Shown: in pieces, positions 8,387 through 17,593 of the stretch | Layout of the letters: every line of letters begins with the position of its first letter | Numbering within the stretch: the first letter of the stretch is position 1 | Assembly (NCBI RefSeq): GCF_900104305.1 | Contig: NZ_FNJC01000003.1 | Span: 620,001-684,000 of the forward strand | Reading direction: 5' to 3' | From: Filomicrobium insigne | GTDB taxonomy: Bacteria > Pseudomonadota > Alphaproteobacteria > Rhizobiales > Hyphomicrobiaceae | Length of the DNA: 64,000 nt | Made by a program: the position numbers and the translations under genes | The notes under the pieces: model-generated | What the model saw: the letters and a program-made list of their open reading frames with translations, nothing else | Databases searched by the model: none | Told to the model about the DNA's origin: nothing

Positions 8387-8878
8387 ATGAGCAAGCGGGA
8401 CACGACTAAGACGGCAAGTGAGAATGCCCCGCGCGGCCAAGACGCGCAGCGCGCTGCGGCGTCGTCGATAGTGCTCGAAGAGGGCTATCGCCCAAGCGAC
8501 GACGAGCCGTTCATGAACGATCGCCAGCGCGCCTATTTCCGGCGGAAACTACTAAACTGGAAAGAGGAGATTATCCGCGAAACGCGCGAGACTCTGGCGG
8601 GCATGTATGAGGATGCAACGCAGCATGCTGACCTTGCAGACCGAGCAACGTCTGAAACCGACCGGGCGCTAGAACTCCGCGCACGCGATCGCCAGCGCAA
8701 GCTCGTTTCCAAGATCGACGCGGCCCTGGCCCGGATCGATGACGGAAGCTATGGCTATTGCGAGGAGACCGGCGAACCGATCGGGTTGAAGCGTCTGGAC
8801 GCACGGCCCATTGCGACGCTCTCGCTCGAAGCGCAAGAGCGTCACGAACGTCGTGAACGCGTCTATCGCGAAGACTGA
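8387..8878 (+). CDS. dksA: DksA-family RNA polymerase-binding transcription factor
   Basis: A 163-residue DksA/TraR protein. DksA enters the RNA polymerase secondary channel and, with ppGpp, adjusts rRNA and amino-acid promoters. The coiled coil spans roughly residues 45-120, with the acidic tip motif DLADRA, followed by the globular domain and a C-terminal Arg-rich helix. The classic zinc finger has four cysteines; here a single Cys remains (GYCEETGEPIGL), and the other positions are Thr, Thr and Ser or similar. This matches the one-cysteine, probably zinc-free DksA known in alphaproteobacteria. The start at 8387 has GGAGG five bases ahead; 40 extra codons upstream look non-coding. Confidence 0.93.
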   Translation: MSKRDTTKTASENAPRGQDAQRAAASSIVLEEGYRPSDDEPFMNDRQRAYFRRKLLNWKEEIIRETRETLAGMYEDATQHADLADRATSETDRALELRARDRQRKLVSKIDAALARIDDGSYGYCEETGEPIGLKRLDARPIATLSLEAQERHERRERVYRED

Positions 8879-8935
8879 TATTTCGTCTGGCCGGCGGAGT
8901 GACTTAACGGCTCCGCCGCCAATTCTCTCTCCGAA

Positions 8936-10087
8936 TTAAAGCTCAGGAACCTGCGCAGGACGCCGCTGCGGGCTACGACTGCTATCGGTGTCGGGCTCCA
9001 CATCCACACGGCTGCTCGCCGACGGAGAAGGAACGGGTGCAGTCGTGCTGGCCCAGCCGTAAGCGAGCATGGTGATAAGCGCCGAGGCTGCAAAGAAATA
9101 GACGCCCGGAAGAACGCGCGCCTCCGTATATCCCGACGAGTTCACATAAAAGATCATCAACGCCAGTACCATGACGTCGGTCATGGAATAACGCCCAAGC
9201 CATTCCATCGTCGAAATCGACTTGTCGCGAAATTCGGGACTGAGGTCTGGAGAGGTAACGAGCGTCAGCAGGTAGAACAGCTTCAGGAACGGAAAGAGCA
9301 CCGAAAAGACAAACAAAACGGCGCAAAGGAAAAACTCCTCGTTCCGATAGAGTGCGTAGATGATCGTCGCAAGAGAATGTTCGTTGGTCCAGACATAGAC
9401 CGTCGTGAAGCGGATGACGGGCAGGATCACCCCGAGCGCGAAGAACACAGTCGCCAGGATGATCAAAAACGACAGCACGAAATTGCGCATCGTAGTTCGG
9501 CGCTGAACCGGTTTTTCCTGCGTTGAAATCTGCGGAAGCTGGCTTCGGCTGGAAGCGCCCGCCGGCGTCATGTCAGGCAGTACGGTGCCGGAAGCACGCG
9601 CAGCGATCAAAGCCCTGTCCTTGGCCACGGCTGGAAGCCACGCGTAGGCTAGGATCATGAGAACGATGGCAGCGGTGAAAAAGTACACGCCGTTAAGGCT
9701 CGTCGCGTCGTAAACACCCTGGCTCTTGATGAAGAAAATCATCAACGCCAGTACGAGCACGTCATGCATTGACCATTTGCCGAGCCATTCGAGAGCCCTC
9801 AAACGCCAGCGCTGACGAAGAATCTCCTCATGTGGAAGCGTCGAAACGAGCAACAAGTACAAGAGCTTCACTACGGGAAAGATAATCGAGAAGACCAGCA
9901 CCGTCAGCCCGAGGAAGAGCTGGCCATCAGCAAGCAGAACCTCGACAGTCGAAAGCAAGGAGTGCTGGGTCGACCAGAACATGTATTGGGTAAGTCGGAT
10001 GACCGGCAATGTGATCCCAAGCGCAAGACATACGCTCGCACCGAGTATAGCCAGGCTTAGGAAAAAACGCCGGCCTCCAAGCCACAT
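8936..10087 (-). CDS. Tandem PqiA-like inner-membrane protein
   Basis: A 383-residue protein made of two PqiA domains (about 1-155 and 200-345), each with four membrane helices. Each repeats the order: helix, LP-VIR motif, HSL segment, F-P--KL--L, WLG-(W/R)SM-DV-VLALMIF, then G-YFF. A hydrophilic linker and a Pro/Ser-rich tail complete it. In E. coli, PqiA works with the MCE protein PqiB in lipid transport between membranes, and its domains carry CxxC metal ribbons. Here there is no CxxC, and the only cysteines lie inside membrane helices; no MCE gene is adjacent. The ATG at 10087 is preferred to a TTG at 10111, although its best Shine-Dalgarno (GGGGAGG) is 13 bases away. Confidence 0.85.
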   Translation of the reverse strand: MWLGGRRFFLSLAILGASVCLALGITLPVIRLTQYMFWSTQHSLLSTVEVLLADGQLFLGLTVLVFSIIFPVVKLLYLLLVSTLPHEEILRQRWRLRALEWLGKWSMHDVLVLALMIFFIKSQGVYDATSLNGVYFFTAAIVLMILAYAWLPAVAKDRALIAARASGTVLPDMTPAGASSRSQLPQISTQEKPVQRRTTMRNFVLSFLIILATVFFALGVILPVIRFTTVYVWTNEHSLATIIYALYRNEEFFLCAVLFVFSVLFPFLKLFYLLTLVTSPDLSPEFRDKSISTMEWLGRYSMTDVMVLALMIFYVNSSGYTEARVLPGVYFFAASALITMLAYGWASTTAPVPSPSASSRVDVEPDTDSSRSPQRRPAQVPEL

Positions 10088-10285
10088 CCTCTGAGTTCGT
10101 CCTCCCCACAATCCTGAAAGTGCGCGCGACTGTACGCGGCCGTCGAAACGACCACATCCATTAAAGCATGCTGAGGGATAAAATTAGGACGATTCAACGG
10201 TAACGACGTCCGGGGAGAGCAAATAGCGACAACTGCACTCCCCGAGGTCAAGATAACGAGCAGATATGAGGCGGATGACAGCCGA

Positions 10286-10636
10286 TCAGGCCATCAATTT
10301 CGACTTGTCGTAGAGGATGCCTTTTTCGTCGAGCACCTGCATCAGTGAGCCGTCCTGGAACATCTCACGGACGATGTCACAACCGCCCTGGAACTCGCCT
10401 TTGATGTAGAGCTGCGGGATCGTCGGCCAATTGGAAAAGGCTTTGACGCCATCACGCACACTCATGTCGTCGAGAACGTTGATGTCTTGATAATCAACGC
10501 CCAGATAACCGAGGATCTGCGCAACTTGGCCCGAAAATCCGCACTGCGGAAACTGCTTCGTCCCCTTCATAAACAAGACCACGTCGTGATTCGCGATCTG
10601 CTTGCGGATCCAGTCATTGACGTCTTGGCTACTCAT
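10286..10636 (-). CDS. grxD: Monothiol glutaredoxin (Grx4 type)
   Basis: A 116-residue monothiol glutaredoxin with the CGFS active site (Cys32), the FMKGT motif that helps bind glutathione, and the WPTIPQLYIKGEF-GG-DI region. Such proteins hold a [2Fe-2S] cluster at a dimer interface, often together with BolA, and serve in iron-sulphur cluster trafficking and iron sensing. The bolA gene is directly upstream on the same strand (94-base gap), supporting a BolA-Grx complex. It is the last gene of the purine/bolA/grxD series. Confidence 0.95.
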   Translation of the reverse strand: MSSQDVNDWIRKQIANHDVVLFMKGTKQFPQCGFSGQVAQILGYLGVDYQDINVLDDMSVRDGVKAFSNWPTIPQLYIKGEFQGGCDIVREMFQDGSLMQVLDEKGILYDKSKLMA

Positions 10637-10730
10637 CTCCGCCCTTCCTTAAAAATCTGCACCGGCGTAATTCGCCGATAGGATCTCGACAATCCGCCAG
10701 CATCGAACTTGGGTGTCGCTTCAGTTAAAG

Positions 10731-10967
10731 TCAATCTTGGGGCACCGCCGTGGTCAATGCCAGCGCGTGCAACACGCCACCCATTCGTCCCTGCAACGCG
10801 CTGTAAACCATCTGGTGCTGCTGGACGCGGTTTTTGCCCTTAAAAGCTGACGTTACGACGTGCGCAGCGAAGTGATCGCCATCGCCCGCCAGATCCCGAA
10901 TTTCGATGACAGCGTCGGGAAACGCTTCCTTGATCAGATGCTCGATTTCATTGGCTGTCATCGGCAT
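10731..10967 (-). CDS. BolA-family protein
   Basis: A 78-residue BolA protein (MPMTANEIEHLIKEAF, then GDGDHFAAHVVTSAFKGKNRVQQHQMVYSAL, ending LHALALTT). The class II KH-like fold has the conserved histidine (HFAAHVV) and the C-terminal His (VLHALAL) used for cluster binding with monothiol glutaredoxin. AGGAG stands before the ATG at 10967; a longer frame from 11027 adds non-homologous residues. It lies between purL and grxD, the usual alphaproteobacterial order, so a role in Fe-S handling with GrxD is likely. Confidence 0.93.
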   Translation of the reverse strand: MPMTANEIEHLIKEAFPDAVIEIRDLAGDGDHFAAHVVTSAFKGKNRVQQHQMVYSALQGRMGGVLHALALTTAVPQD

Positions 10968-11088
10968 ATCGTACCGTTTCTCCTCTAGCTGATTAGCATA
11001 CGGGCGCAAAGCACCCCTTGGCCTCAAATTATAGAGATGTCGCTAGAGCAAAGCGAGCCACCGTCACTGCCAGGCCAAGTAAAAAGCC

Positions 11089-13314
11089 TTAAACACCAGC
11101 CATATAATTGGGAAGCCAGGAGTCATGTGCCATGCGAAGCTCACTGAGCGGCAATGACGCCTCAACCGCCAGCGTCAACGACGCCCCTCCGGTACGCCCA
11201 ACGATCCGGGCTGGCAACTCCAGCAGACGCGCCCGGCCGAGAACTTCTTCAGCCGCCGCCGGAGCAACAGAAACCACATAGCGCCCCTGATCCTCACCGA
11301 ACCAGACGCTATGCCCCGGTAGCTTGCCTTCATAAACGAAAAGCTCTGCACCCATGTCACCCGCCAGAGCCATTTCCGCTACGGCAACCAACAAACCACC
11401 GTCCGAGCAGTCGTGCACGGTATCGCACACGCGCTCACGGATCAGCGCGCGCACAAGCCGCCCCGCCTTGAGCTCCGCAGCTAGATCGACCGGCGGCGGG
11501 GCGCCCTCGAGCTTTCCCGCAGCGTGCTGTTGGTAGAGCGATTGGCCAAGCCAACCCTTCTCTTCGCCGATCAGGACGAGAAGCTCACCTTCCCGCTTGA
11601 GATCGACGGAAGCCATTTTTTGGACATCAGGAATGAGCCCCACGCCGCCAATGGCCGGCGTCGGCGGAATCCCAACGCCATTTGTTTCATTATAAAGGGA
11701 GACGTTCCCGGACACGACCGGGTAGTCGAGCGTCCGACAAGCTTCCCCAATTCCCTTAATGGCACCGACGATCTGCCCCATAATTTCGGGTCGCTCCGGG
11801 TTGCCAAAATTAAGATTGTCAGTGACTGCGAGTGGATCCGCACCGACGGCTGTCAGGTTCCGCCACGTCTCTACGACCGCTTGTTTGCCACCCATCTCTG
11901 GGTCCGCAGCCACATATCGAGGCGTAACATCGCAACAGGCCGCAATCCCCTTTTGTGTCCCGTGCACACGCACCACCGCAGCGTCACCACCCGGGCGCTG
12001 AACAGTGTCGCCCATCACCATGTGATCGTACTGCTCCCAGACCCAGCGACGCGAGGCTAGCGCCGGGGTACCCATAAGCGTCTTGAGGCACGGCAAAATA
12101 CCAGCGTCAGGCGGTGGCACCCATTGTGGAAGGATAACTTTTGCCGGCTCGTGCGGCACCCAAGGGCGCTCATAGAGCGGCGCCGAATTGGCGAGCGTCG
12201 CAACGGGGATATCGGCTTCTACTTTCCCCTTGTGTGTCACGATCATCCGGCCTGTGTCGGTCGTGCGCCCGATCACCGCAAAGTCCAGATCCCATTTGCG
12301 AAACACGGCTTCCGCTGCGGCTTCGGAGCCCGGGCGCAGAATCATCAGCATCCGCTCTTGGCTCTCCGACAGCATCATCTCGTAGGCCGTCATGCCGGTT
12401 TCGCGTTGCGGAACCTGGTCCAGATTGAGTTCGATCCCGACCCCGCCTTTGTCCGCCATCTCCGCGGTGGACGACGTCAGACCTGCAGCGCCCATATCCT
12501 GAATGGCGATGATGGCATCCGATGCCATCAGCTCGAGGCAAGCCTCGATGAGCAGCTTTTCTGTGAAGGGATCGCCAACCTGTACAGTTGGGCGCTTTTC
12601 GTCCGACTTGTCGTCAAACTCCGCCGAAGCCATCGTCGCGCCGTGAATGCCGTCACGGCCCGTTTTGGAACCGACGTATACGACAGGCAACCCAACGCCC
12701 TTGGCGGCCGAATAAAAGATCTTGTCGGTGCGTGCTAAGCCGACACACATGGCGTTGACGAGAATGTTGTTGTTGTAGCCCGCGTCGAAGTTCACCTCAC
12801 CGCCGACAGTCGGCACGCCCACGCAATTGCCATATCCGCCGATGCCTGACACGACGCCTGAAACAAGGTGGCGCGTTTTGGGGTGGGAGGGATCGCCAAA
12901 GCGGAGCGCATTAAGATTGGCAACCGGGCGCGCACCCATCGTGAACACGTCGCGCATAATACCGCCGACCCCTGTCGCAGCACCCTGATAAGGCTCGATG
13001 TACGAAGGGTGATTGTGGCTTTCCATCTTGAAGACGGCCGCCCAGCCTTCGCCAAGATCGACAATGCCGGCATTTTCGCCTGGCCCCTGAATCACGCAGG
13101 CACCCGACGTCGGTAACGTCTTCAGCCAGAACCGCGAAGACTTATAGGAGCAGTGCTCTGACCACATCACGGAGAAAATGCCGAGCTCCGTTAGCGACGG
13201 TTGGCGCCCCATGATCTCGAGCAGCCGTGTGTACTCATCCGGCTTTAAACCGTGCTCGGCAATAAGCTCATCAGTCACTTCGAACGGAACCGTGCTTTCG
13301 GTGGCATCATTCAT
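11089..13314 (-). CDS. purL: Phosphoribosylformylglycinamidine synthase, large subunit
   Basis: The 741-residue small-type PurL, which forms a complex with PurQ and PurS and converts FGAR to FGAM with ATP and glutamine-derived ammonia, the fourth step of IMP synthesis. Visible signatures: [14 protein letters not shown] near residue 50, the ATP-site [14 protein letters not shown] with [11 protein letters not shown], and in the second half GDAAVVRV and [11 protein letters not shown]. Length fits the three-protein (PurLQS) type and agrees with the separate purQ and purS genes upstream. The reading from purQ is interrupted by an antisense gene at 13675-14052, so purL probably has its own promoter in 13315-13674. 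Confidence 0.97.
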   Translation of the reverse strand: MNDATESTVPFEVTDELIAEHGLKPDEYTRLLEIMGRQPSLTELGIFSVMWSEHCSYKSSRFWLKTLPTSGACVIQGPGENAGIVDLGEGWAAVFKMESHNHPSYIEPYQGAATGVGGIMRDVFTMGARPVANLNALRFGDPSHPKTRHLVSGVVSGIGGYGNCVGVPTVGGEVNFDAGYNNNILVNAMCVGLARTDKIFYSAAKGVGLPVVYVGSKTGRDGIHGATMASAEFDDKSDEKRPTVQVGDPFTEKLLIEACLELMASDAIIAIQDMGAAGLTSSTAEMADKGGVGIELNLDQVPQRETGMTAYEMMLSESQERMLMILRPGSEAAAEAVFRKWDLDFAVIGRTTDTGRMIVTHKGKVEADIPVATLANSAPLYERPWVPHEPAKVILPQWVPPPDAGILPCLKTLMGTPALASRRWVWEQYDHMVMGDTVQRPGGDAAVVRVHGTQKGIAACCDVTPRYVAADPEMGGKQAVVETWRNLTAVGADPLAVTDNLNFGNPERPEIMGQIVGAIKGIGEACRTLDYPVVSGNVSLYNETNGVGIPPTPAIGGVGLIPDVQKMASVDLKREGELLVLIGEEKGWLGQSLYQQHAAGKLEGAPPPVDLAAELKAGRLVRALIRERVCDTVHDCSDGGLLVAVAEMALAGDMGAELFVYEGKLPGHSVWFGEDQGRYVVSVAPAAAEEVLGRARLLELPARIVGRTGGASLTLAVEASLPLSELRMAHDSWLPNYMAGV

Positions 13315-13674
13315 TGCTGTTTTCTTCTCGCGACGGGGGACGGCAAGCGCCGGTGTAGCCTGGCCCGCTTATAGACGCCAAACTCGCGACATCCCAGAGC
13401 CTCAACGCCTAATGCGGCACAATATCCGGTGGAGACCTCACCCACTCGGGTAGTGCCTTTTCACCGAGCGGGTGAAGCGCTCTGCCGCGCGGCCGAACCG
13501 CGCTGCAGCATGCGTATTGCTGCAATGCACAAATTAGCATGCCTCACCAATGAGAAGGGCGCTAAGTGTTTCTCCACGCTGGCCACTAACGACTGGGCAC
13601 AAAGTCTTGCAAGCCCGGCATCGACGCTAGCCGCATGAGCTGACGATGAGATGATCTTTGCGAGGAGCACTCTG
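13315..13674. other. Divergent intergenic region, purL / small secreted protein
   Basis: About 360 bases without a credible gene. It must supply the promoter of the plus-strand secreted protein and probably one for purL. I see no clear operator, riboswitch fold or repeat. Confidence 0.45.
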
Positions 13675-14052
13675 ATGACCCCGTTTAAAACCATACTGAG
13701 TACTGTTGCAGTCTGCGTCATTACCGCGACGACGGTCATGGCTGGCCAGGGTGTACGCCCAATTGAGCTGACGCCCGGTCACGGCCAGAGCTTCGACTTG
13801 GGAAACAAACGCGCCGTAAGCTATTTTCTGGATCGTGATGGTGTTTGCCACCTCACCCTTATGCTTACCGAGGCTTACACAGAAGACACCGTTCCTGGCG
13901 CAGCAACACGCATGATTGTCGCCGTCGCCCCGGGCCGTCCCGCCCGTGTCGATACATCTAACGGTAAATCGCTCGGCTTCGATTGCACCGCGAACGCCGC
14001 GAAGATGACGGTAACGCCGCTTGACCACGTCGCCGTCGCACCGCGCATCTAA
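13675..14052 (+). CDS. Small secreted protein of unknown function
   Basis: A 125-residue protein with an N-terminal signal peptide (MTPFKTILSTVAVCVITATT, cleavage likely after VMA). The mature part is compact, mostly beta-like (RPIELTPGHGQSF, VSYFLDRDGVCHLTLML), with two cysteines (DGVCHL and GFDCTAN) that could form a disulphide in the periplasm. GAGGAG precedes the ATG at 13675. The gene lies alone on the plus strand between purL and purQ, both on the minus strand, and is closed by a hairpin at 14105-14124. I do not recognise the family and propose no function. Confidence 0.75.
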   Translation: MTPFKTILSTVAVCVITATTVMAGQGVRPIELTPGHGQSFDLGNKRAVSYFLDRDGVCHLTLMLTEAYTEDTVPGAATRMIVAVAPGRPARVDTSNGKSLGFDCTANAAKMTVTPLDHVAVAPRI

Positions 14053-14104
14053 CCAGTTCCGCAGAACCCAGCCGAAAAACACGCAGGGGTTGGGATGCGG
14101 CCGA

Positions 14105-14124
14105 GAGAGGGCTTCAGCCCTCTC
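14105..14124 (+). terminator. Terminator after small secreted protein
   Basis: An 8-bp stem (14105-14112 with 14117-14124) closed by a TTCA loop and followed by TTGCTTTATG. It is GC-rich with a moderate U-tract, 53 bases past the plus-strand stop and before the convergent purQ. Confidence 0.75.
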
Positions 14125-14171
14125 TTGCTTTATGTCTCAGAGTTAAACGATCGAAACGCAGCAACGTGGCG

Positions 14172-14879
14172 TCAGCCGACCATTGCTTCAGCGATACTGA
14201 CCACAGCGCTTTCAAAAATCCGACGTCCGTCGGTTCCGCCAAGCTGGGGCTCGAACAAGCGTTCAGGGTGCGGCATCAGCCCGAGAATTCGTCCCGTACT
14301 GTCTGTTATGCCGGCGATGTTACGTTGTGAGCCATTGGGATTCGCAGCCTCCGTAACCGCTCCATCAGCATCGCAATAGCGGAAGACCACGCGACCATCC
14401 TCCTCAAGACGGTCCAACGTATCTTCATCCGCGAAATAGTTCCCGTCATGGTGCGCGACCGGCATCCGCAGAACCTCACCCACACGGTTGCAACGGGTGA
14501 AGAACGTATCCTTCGTTTCACAGCGCAAAAAGGCGTCGCGGCAGATGAAACGCAGCGAGGCATTCCGCATCAGCGCACCCGGCAGCAGACCGGTCTCAAG
14601 CAGAATTTGAAACCCGTTACAAATGCCAAGCAATGGGGTTCCGGCCTTAGCTTTGGCCACGACATCGCGCATGATCGGCGAATGCGCAGCCATCGCACCG
14701 CAGCGCAGATAGTCGCCATAGGAAAATCCGCCAGGCAGAACAATCAGATCACAAGCAGGAATTTCTGATTCGCCGTGCCACACCATCCGCGCCGGAAAAC
14801 CCGTGATCGCCTCAAGAGCGACCTTCACGTCGCGATCGCAGTTCGAACCGGGGAACACGATAACAGCGGAGCGGATCAT
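14172..14879 (-). CDS. purQ: Phosphoribosylformylglycinamidine synthase, glutaminase subunit
   Basis: A 235-residue class I glutamine amidotransferase giving ammonia to PurL. The nucleophile Cys87 sits in [11 protein letters not shown], and the His-Glu pair is in [10 protein letters not shown] near the C-terminus. The start [17 protein letters not shown] at 14879 has AGGGAGA ahead of it; upstream residues in the longer frame are not family-like. purS lies 86 bases upstream on the same strand, so the two are probably co-transcribed and their products join PurL in one complex. Confidence 0.96.
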   Translation of the reverse strand: MIRSAVIVFPGSNCDRDVKVALEAITGFPARMVWHGESEIPACDLIVLPGGFSYGDYLRCGAMAAHSPIMRDVVAKAKAGTPLLGICNGFQILLETGLLPGALMRNASLRFICRDAFLRCETKDTFFTRCNRVGEVLRMPVAHHDGNYFADEDTLDRLEEDGRVVFRYCDADGAVTEAANPNGSQRNIAGITDSTGRILGLMPHPERLFEPQLGGTDGRRIFESAVVSIAEAMVG

Positions 14880-14965
14880 TTGATTATGTCTCCCTAGACC
14901 GCAAATCAGCGCCAGCGGCAAACTCTCGCCCTATAGGCGCAAGCACACAACGCCCCGCAATCACC

Positions 14966-15208
14966 TCAGCTGGCAATCTCGATGTCGTAGTTTTCGATCA
15001 CCGTATTGGCGAGCAGGTCTTTGCACATCTTCTCGACGGTCTCGCGCGCGTTCGCCGCATCACCATCCGCCAGATCGACCTCGATATATTTTCCCTGACG
15101 CACTTCGTTGACGCCGGAAAATCCAAGGGACGACAATGCATGCTCAATCGCCTTGCCTTGCGGATCGAGAACGCCGTTTTTGAGTGTAATCTTGATGCGT
15201 GCTTTCAT
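14966..15208 (-). CDS. purS: Phosphoribosylformylglycinamidine synthase subunit PurS
   Basis: An 80-residue PurS, the small dimeric subunit that bridges PurL and PurQ and helps channel ammonia. It starts MKARIKITLKNGVLDPQGK and contains the typical GF-GV-EVRQGKYIEVDL segment. Length is normal. It stands between purC and purQ on the same strand. Confidence 0.96.
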   Translation of the reverse strand: MKARIKITLKNGVLDPQGKAIEHALSSLGFSGVNEVRQGKYIEVDLADGDAANARETVEKMCKDLLANTVIENYDIEIAS

Positions 15209-15262
15209 GACGTCTCTTTAGCCGCGAGCCGACAAAATGGGGCTGCGCCGAAATGAAGCGGC

Positions 15263-15290
15263 GAGGCGCCCAACGTATATTGGGCGCCTC
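15263..15290 (-). other. GC-rich hairpin between purC and purS
   Basis: A perfect 11-bp inverted repeat (15263-15273 with 15280-15290, loop of six) lies between the purC stop and the purS start. No T-run follows on either strand, so a simple intrinsic terminator is doubtful. It could be an attenuating or mRNA-stabilising stem that sets the purC to purS ratio. Confidence 0.55.
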
Positions 15291-15405
15291 GGGATCTCTC
15301 AACTGGTAGCGTGCTTCCGGAAGAGTGGAAACCGATTTTCCGACACGACGCACGCCAAAACGAACAGTTAGGGACTTTCCGCCTTTCAACGAAAAGCAAA
15401 AGACC

Positions 15406-16194
15406 CTAATGCGGCTTGCCCGTCGGGTTGGACGCAACGAGCACAGGCGTTGCGCCCACGGATGGCCGATTCTCATTGAGAACGCCCAGCCTCCGGGCAA
15501 CTTCCTGATACGCCTCAAGCACACCGCCGAGGTCGCGACGGAAACGGTCCTTGTCGAGCTTGTCCGACGTCTGGATGTCCCACAGACGGCAGCAGTCCGG
15601 GCTGATCTCGTCAGCCAGAACGATGCGCATCTGATCATTCTCCCAAAGACGGCCGAATTCCACTTTGAAGTCTACGAGACGGATGCCGATTCCGAGGAAC
15701 AGACCGACCAGGAAGTCGTTGATCCGCAGTGCGAGCTGCATGATCTCATCGATCTCCTGCGGCGCTGCCCATCCAAACGCCGTGATGTGTTCTTCCGAAA
15801 CCATCGGGTCGTTCAGGGAATCAGCCTTGTAGTAGAATTCGATAATGGAACGTGGAAGTTGCGCGCCTTCCTCAAGTCCCAGCCGTGTCGCCAGCGAGCC
15901 GGCCGCAACGTTGCGGACAACGACTTCGAGCGGAATGATCTCGACTTCGCGGATCAATTGCTCGCGCATGTTGAGACGGCGGATAAAATGCGTCGGAACT
16001 CCGATCTCGCCCAGCCTCTGAAAGACCATTTCCGAGATACGATTGTTGAGGACGCCTTTGCCCTCGATTAAGGCATGCTTTTTGTTGTTGAAGGCCGTAG
16101 CGTCATCCTTGAAATGCTGGATGAGCGTTCCCGGTTCGGGTCCTTCGTACAGAACCTTCGCCTTACCTTCGTAGATACGACGGCGCCTGTTCAT
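15406..16194 (-). CDS. purC: SAICAR synthetase (purC)
   Basis: A 262-residue phosphoribosylaminoimidazole-succinocarboxamide synthase, joining CAIR and aspartate with ATP. Motifs: [17 protein letters not shown] at the start, [27 protein letters not shown], and VDFKVEFG then ADEISPD. The start at 16194 ([11 protein letters not shown]) has AAAGGA ahead; the longer frame from 16224 would add ten residues not usual for the family. It reads toward purS, purQ and purL. Confidence 0.96.
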   Translation of the reverse strand: MNRRRRIYEGKAKVLYEGPEPGTLIQHFKDDATAFNNKKHALIEGKGVLNNRISEMVFQRLGEIGVPTHFIRRLNMREQLIREVEIIPLEVVVRNVAAGSLATRLGLEEGAQLPRSIIEFYYKADSLNDPMVSEEHITAFGWAAPQEIDEIMQLALRINDFLVGLFLGIGIRLVDFKVEFGRLWENDQMRIVLADEISPDCCRLWDIQTSDKLDKDRFRRDLGGVLEAYQEVARRLGVLNENRPSVGATPVLVASNPTGKPH

Positions 16195-16546
16195 GCCTGG
16201 TCCTTTAAGTATGATGGAGCTCATGTCTCAGTGTGTTCTTTGTAATGGGACCGCAACGCTAGACCGGTCTGATGTCGGGATTTTGCTGCGTGCCACTCTA
16301 TGTGGCGCTGCAACATCAGCGAGTCCAGATCGGTCTGGTCCAGGTGGCTGACACTAGCTGAATGCCCCCCCATAAACAATCTTTACAATAGGCGATTTGC
16401 GGAACGGTTATCGACAACAGGCAAGTCATTGATTTGCCAACACTCGAACGTTATTCAGGCCAAGTCCGCCGCCAAGGGGTGCGACATCGCGGTAGCGATT
16501 AAAGCGCGAGTAGTTTTCGTTAACAGCAATCACAGGTAGAAACAGC
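16195..16546. other. Divergent intergenic region, purC / zeta subunit
   Basis: About 350 bases between divergent starts, expected to hold the promoter of the purC-S-Q genes and that of the DUF1476 gene. I see no guanine-type or other riboswitch core and no clear PurR-like operator. Confidence 0.45.
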
Positions 16547-16873
16547 ATGACCACATTCGATGAGCGTCAAAAGGGCTTTGAGAAAAAATTCGCGCATGAT
16601 CAAGAACTTAAATTCAAAGCGGAAGCACGTCGCAATAATCTGATTGGCGCCTGGGCCGCCGAAAAGCTCGGCCTCACGGGAGACGCCGTTGCCGAATATC
16701 AGAAGGAAGTCCGGCGTGCGGACCTTGAGGAAAAGGGCGATGACGACGTGATCCGAAAGCTTCGCGCAGACTTCGAGGCGAAGGGAATTTCGGTCAGCGA
16801 CGAAGAGATCCAGCAGCAGATGGTCGAAATGCTCGCGCAAGCGATCAATCAGATCGAAGGCAGCGCGAGCTAA
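16547..16873 (+). CDS. DUF1476 protein, F1F0-ATPase inhibitor zeta subunit
   Basis: A 108-residue protein of the alphaproteobacterial zeta-subunit family, known from Paracoccus denitrificans to block ATP hydrolysis by the F1 motor. The N-terminal segment (TTFDERQKGFEKKFAHDQEL) is the inhibitory helix; the rest is a four-helix fold (RNNLIGAWAAEKLGL, DVIRKLRADFEAKG). Length and motifs fit well. It is alone on the plus strand, divergent from purC, a neighbourhood common in this order and perhaps only positional. Confidence 0.93.
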   Translation: MTTFDERQKGFEKKFAHDQELKFKAEARRNNLIGAWAAEKLGLTGDAVAEYQKEVRRADLEEKGDDDVIRKLRADFEAKGISVSDEEIQQQMVEMLAQAINQIEGSAS

Positions 16874-16934
16874 CGGATCGCTGTCCGAGAAGTTTGTGCA
16901 CGGCAGTCCTTGGAGAAGGCTGCAGGGATGATCG

Positions 16935-17534
16935 TCATTTCGTCCCTGCAGCGGGCTCCTGCAAATCCTTCAAGAACAGGCCGAACTGCAAAAGCCCCTC
17001 CGGCCAGGGGCCATGACCAGACGCAACATTGACGTGGCCTGCGTCGCCCGCTTCAAGCAACTTCGAACCCCACATCGCTGCAATCTCCTTCGCCCGTTCG
17101 AAGCAGCAATAGGGATCGGTGTGCGAAGCAATGAGCGTCGAAGGAAATGGGAGCGGTTCGCGGGGCATCGTGCCGAAGTCCCGCACATCCTGTTCAAACG
17201 AATGCCCTTCGGTAACCGGCCAGTCCTTCGCGTTTTCAATATCAGCCGGTGCGACCAGATATGCTCCGGCCACCTTCGTCAGATCGAGACGCGGTGCAGC
17301 GTGGGCCACCGAAATCACACCCAAACTGTGAGCCACCAGCACAACGGGCTTTTCCGACGCTGCCACCGCGCTGGCGATCCGAGCCGACCACTGCTCGCTC
17401 TGCGGCTTCAACCAGTCCTCTTGCTCGACACGTCGTGCCGTCTTGAGGCTGCGTTCCCACCGAGATTGCCAATGATCGGGCCCTGAGCCAGACCAACCCG
17501 GCACAATCAGAATTTCCACGTCTGAAGTGCGCAT
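16935..17534 (-). CDS. RBBP9/YdeN-type alpha/beta hydrolase
   Basis: A 199-residue serine hydrolase of the RBBP9/YdeN family. N-terminal ILIVPGWSGSGPDHWQSRWE is the family hallmark, the nucleophile elbow is VAHSLG (Ser70), and the catalytic His is in AGHVNVASGHGPW near the C-terminus. The Asp is probably in SHTDPYC. Natural substrate is unknown for bacterial members. It lies between purB and the zeta/purC pair on the minus strand, 59 bases from purB, and may share its transcript. Confidence 0.88.
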   Translation of the reverse strand: MRTSDVEILIVPGWSGSGPDHWQSRWERSLKTARRVEQEDWLKPQSEQWSARIASAVAASEKPVVLVAHSLGVISVAHAAPRLDLTKVAGAYLVAPADIENAKDWPVTEGHSFEQDVRDFGTMPREPLPFPSTLIASHTDPYCCFERAKEIAAMWGSKLLEAGDAGHVNVASGHGPWPEGLLQFGLFLKDLQEPAAGTK

Positions 17535-17593
17535 GAGAGGTTTGATCGCTCCAAAACGGCTTCGTATGACCTAATCATGTGATGGCAGGTCCG

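Noticed and set aside
13315-16546. Purine riboswitch upstream of purL or purC
   Set aside because: I found no recognisable aptamer core or terminator/antiterminator arrangement in either intergenic region.
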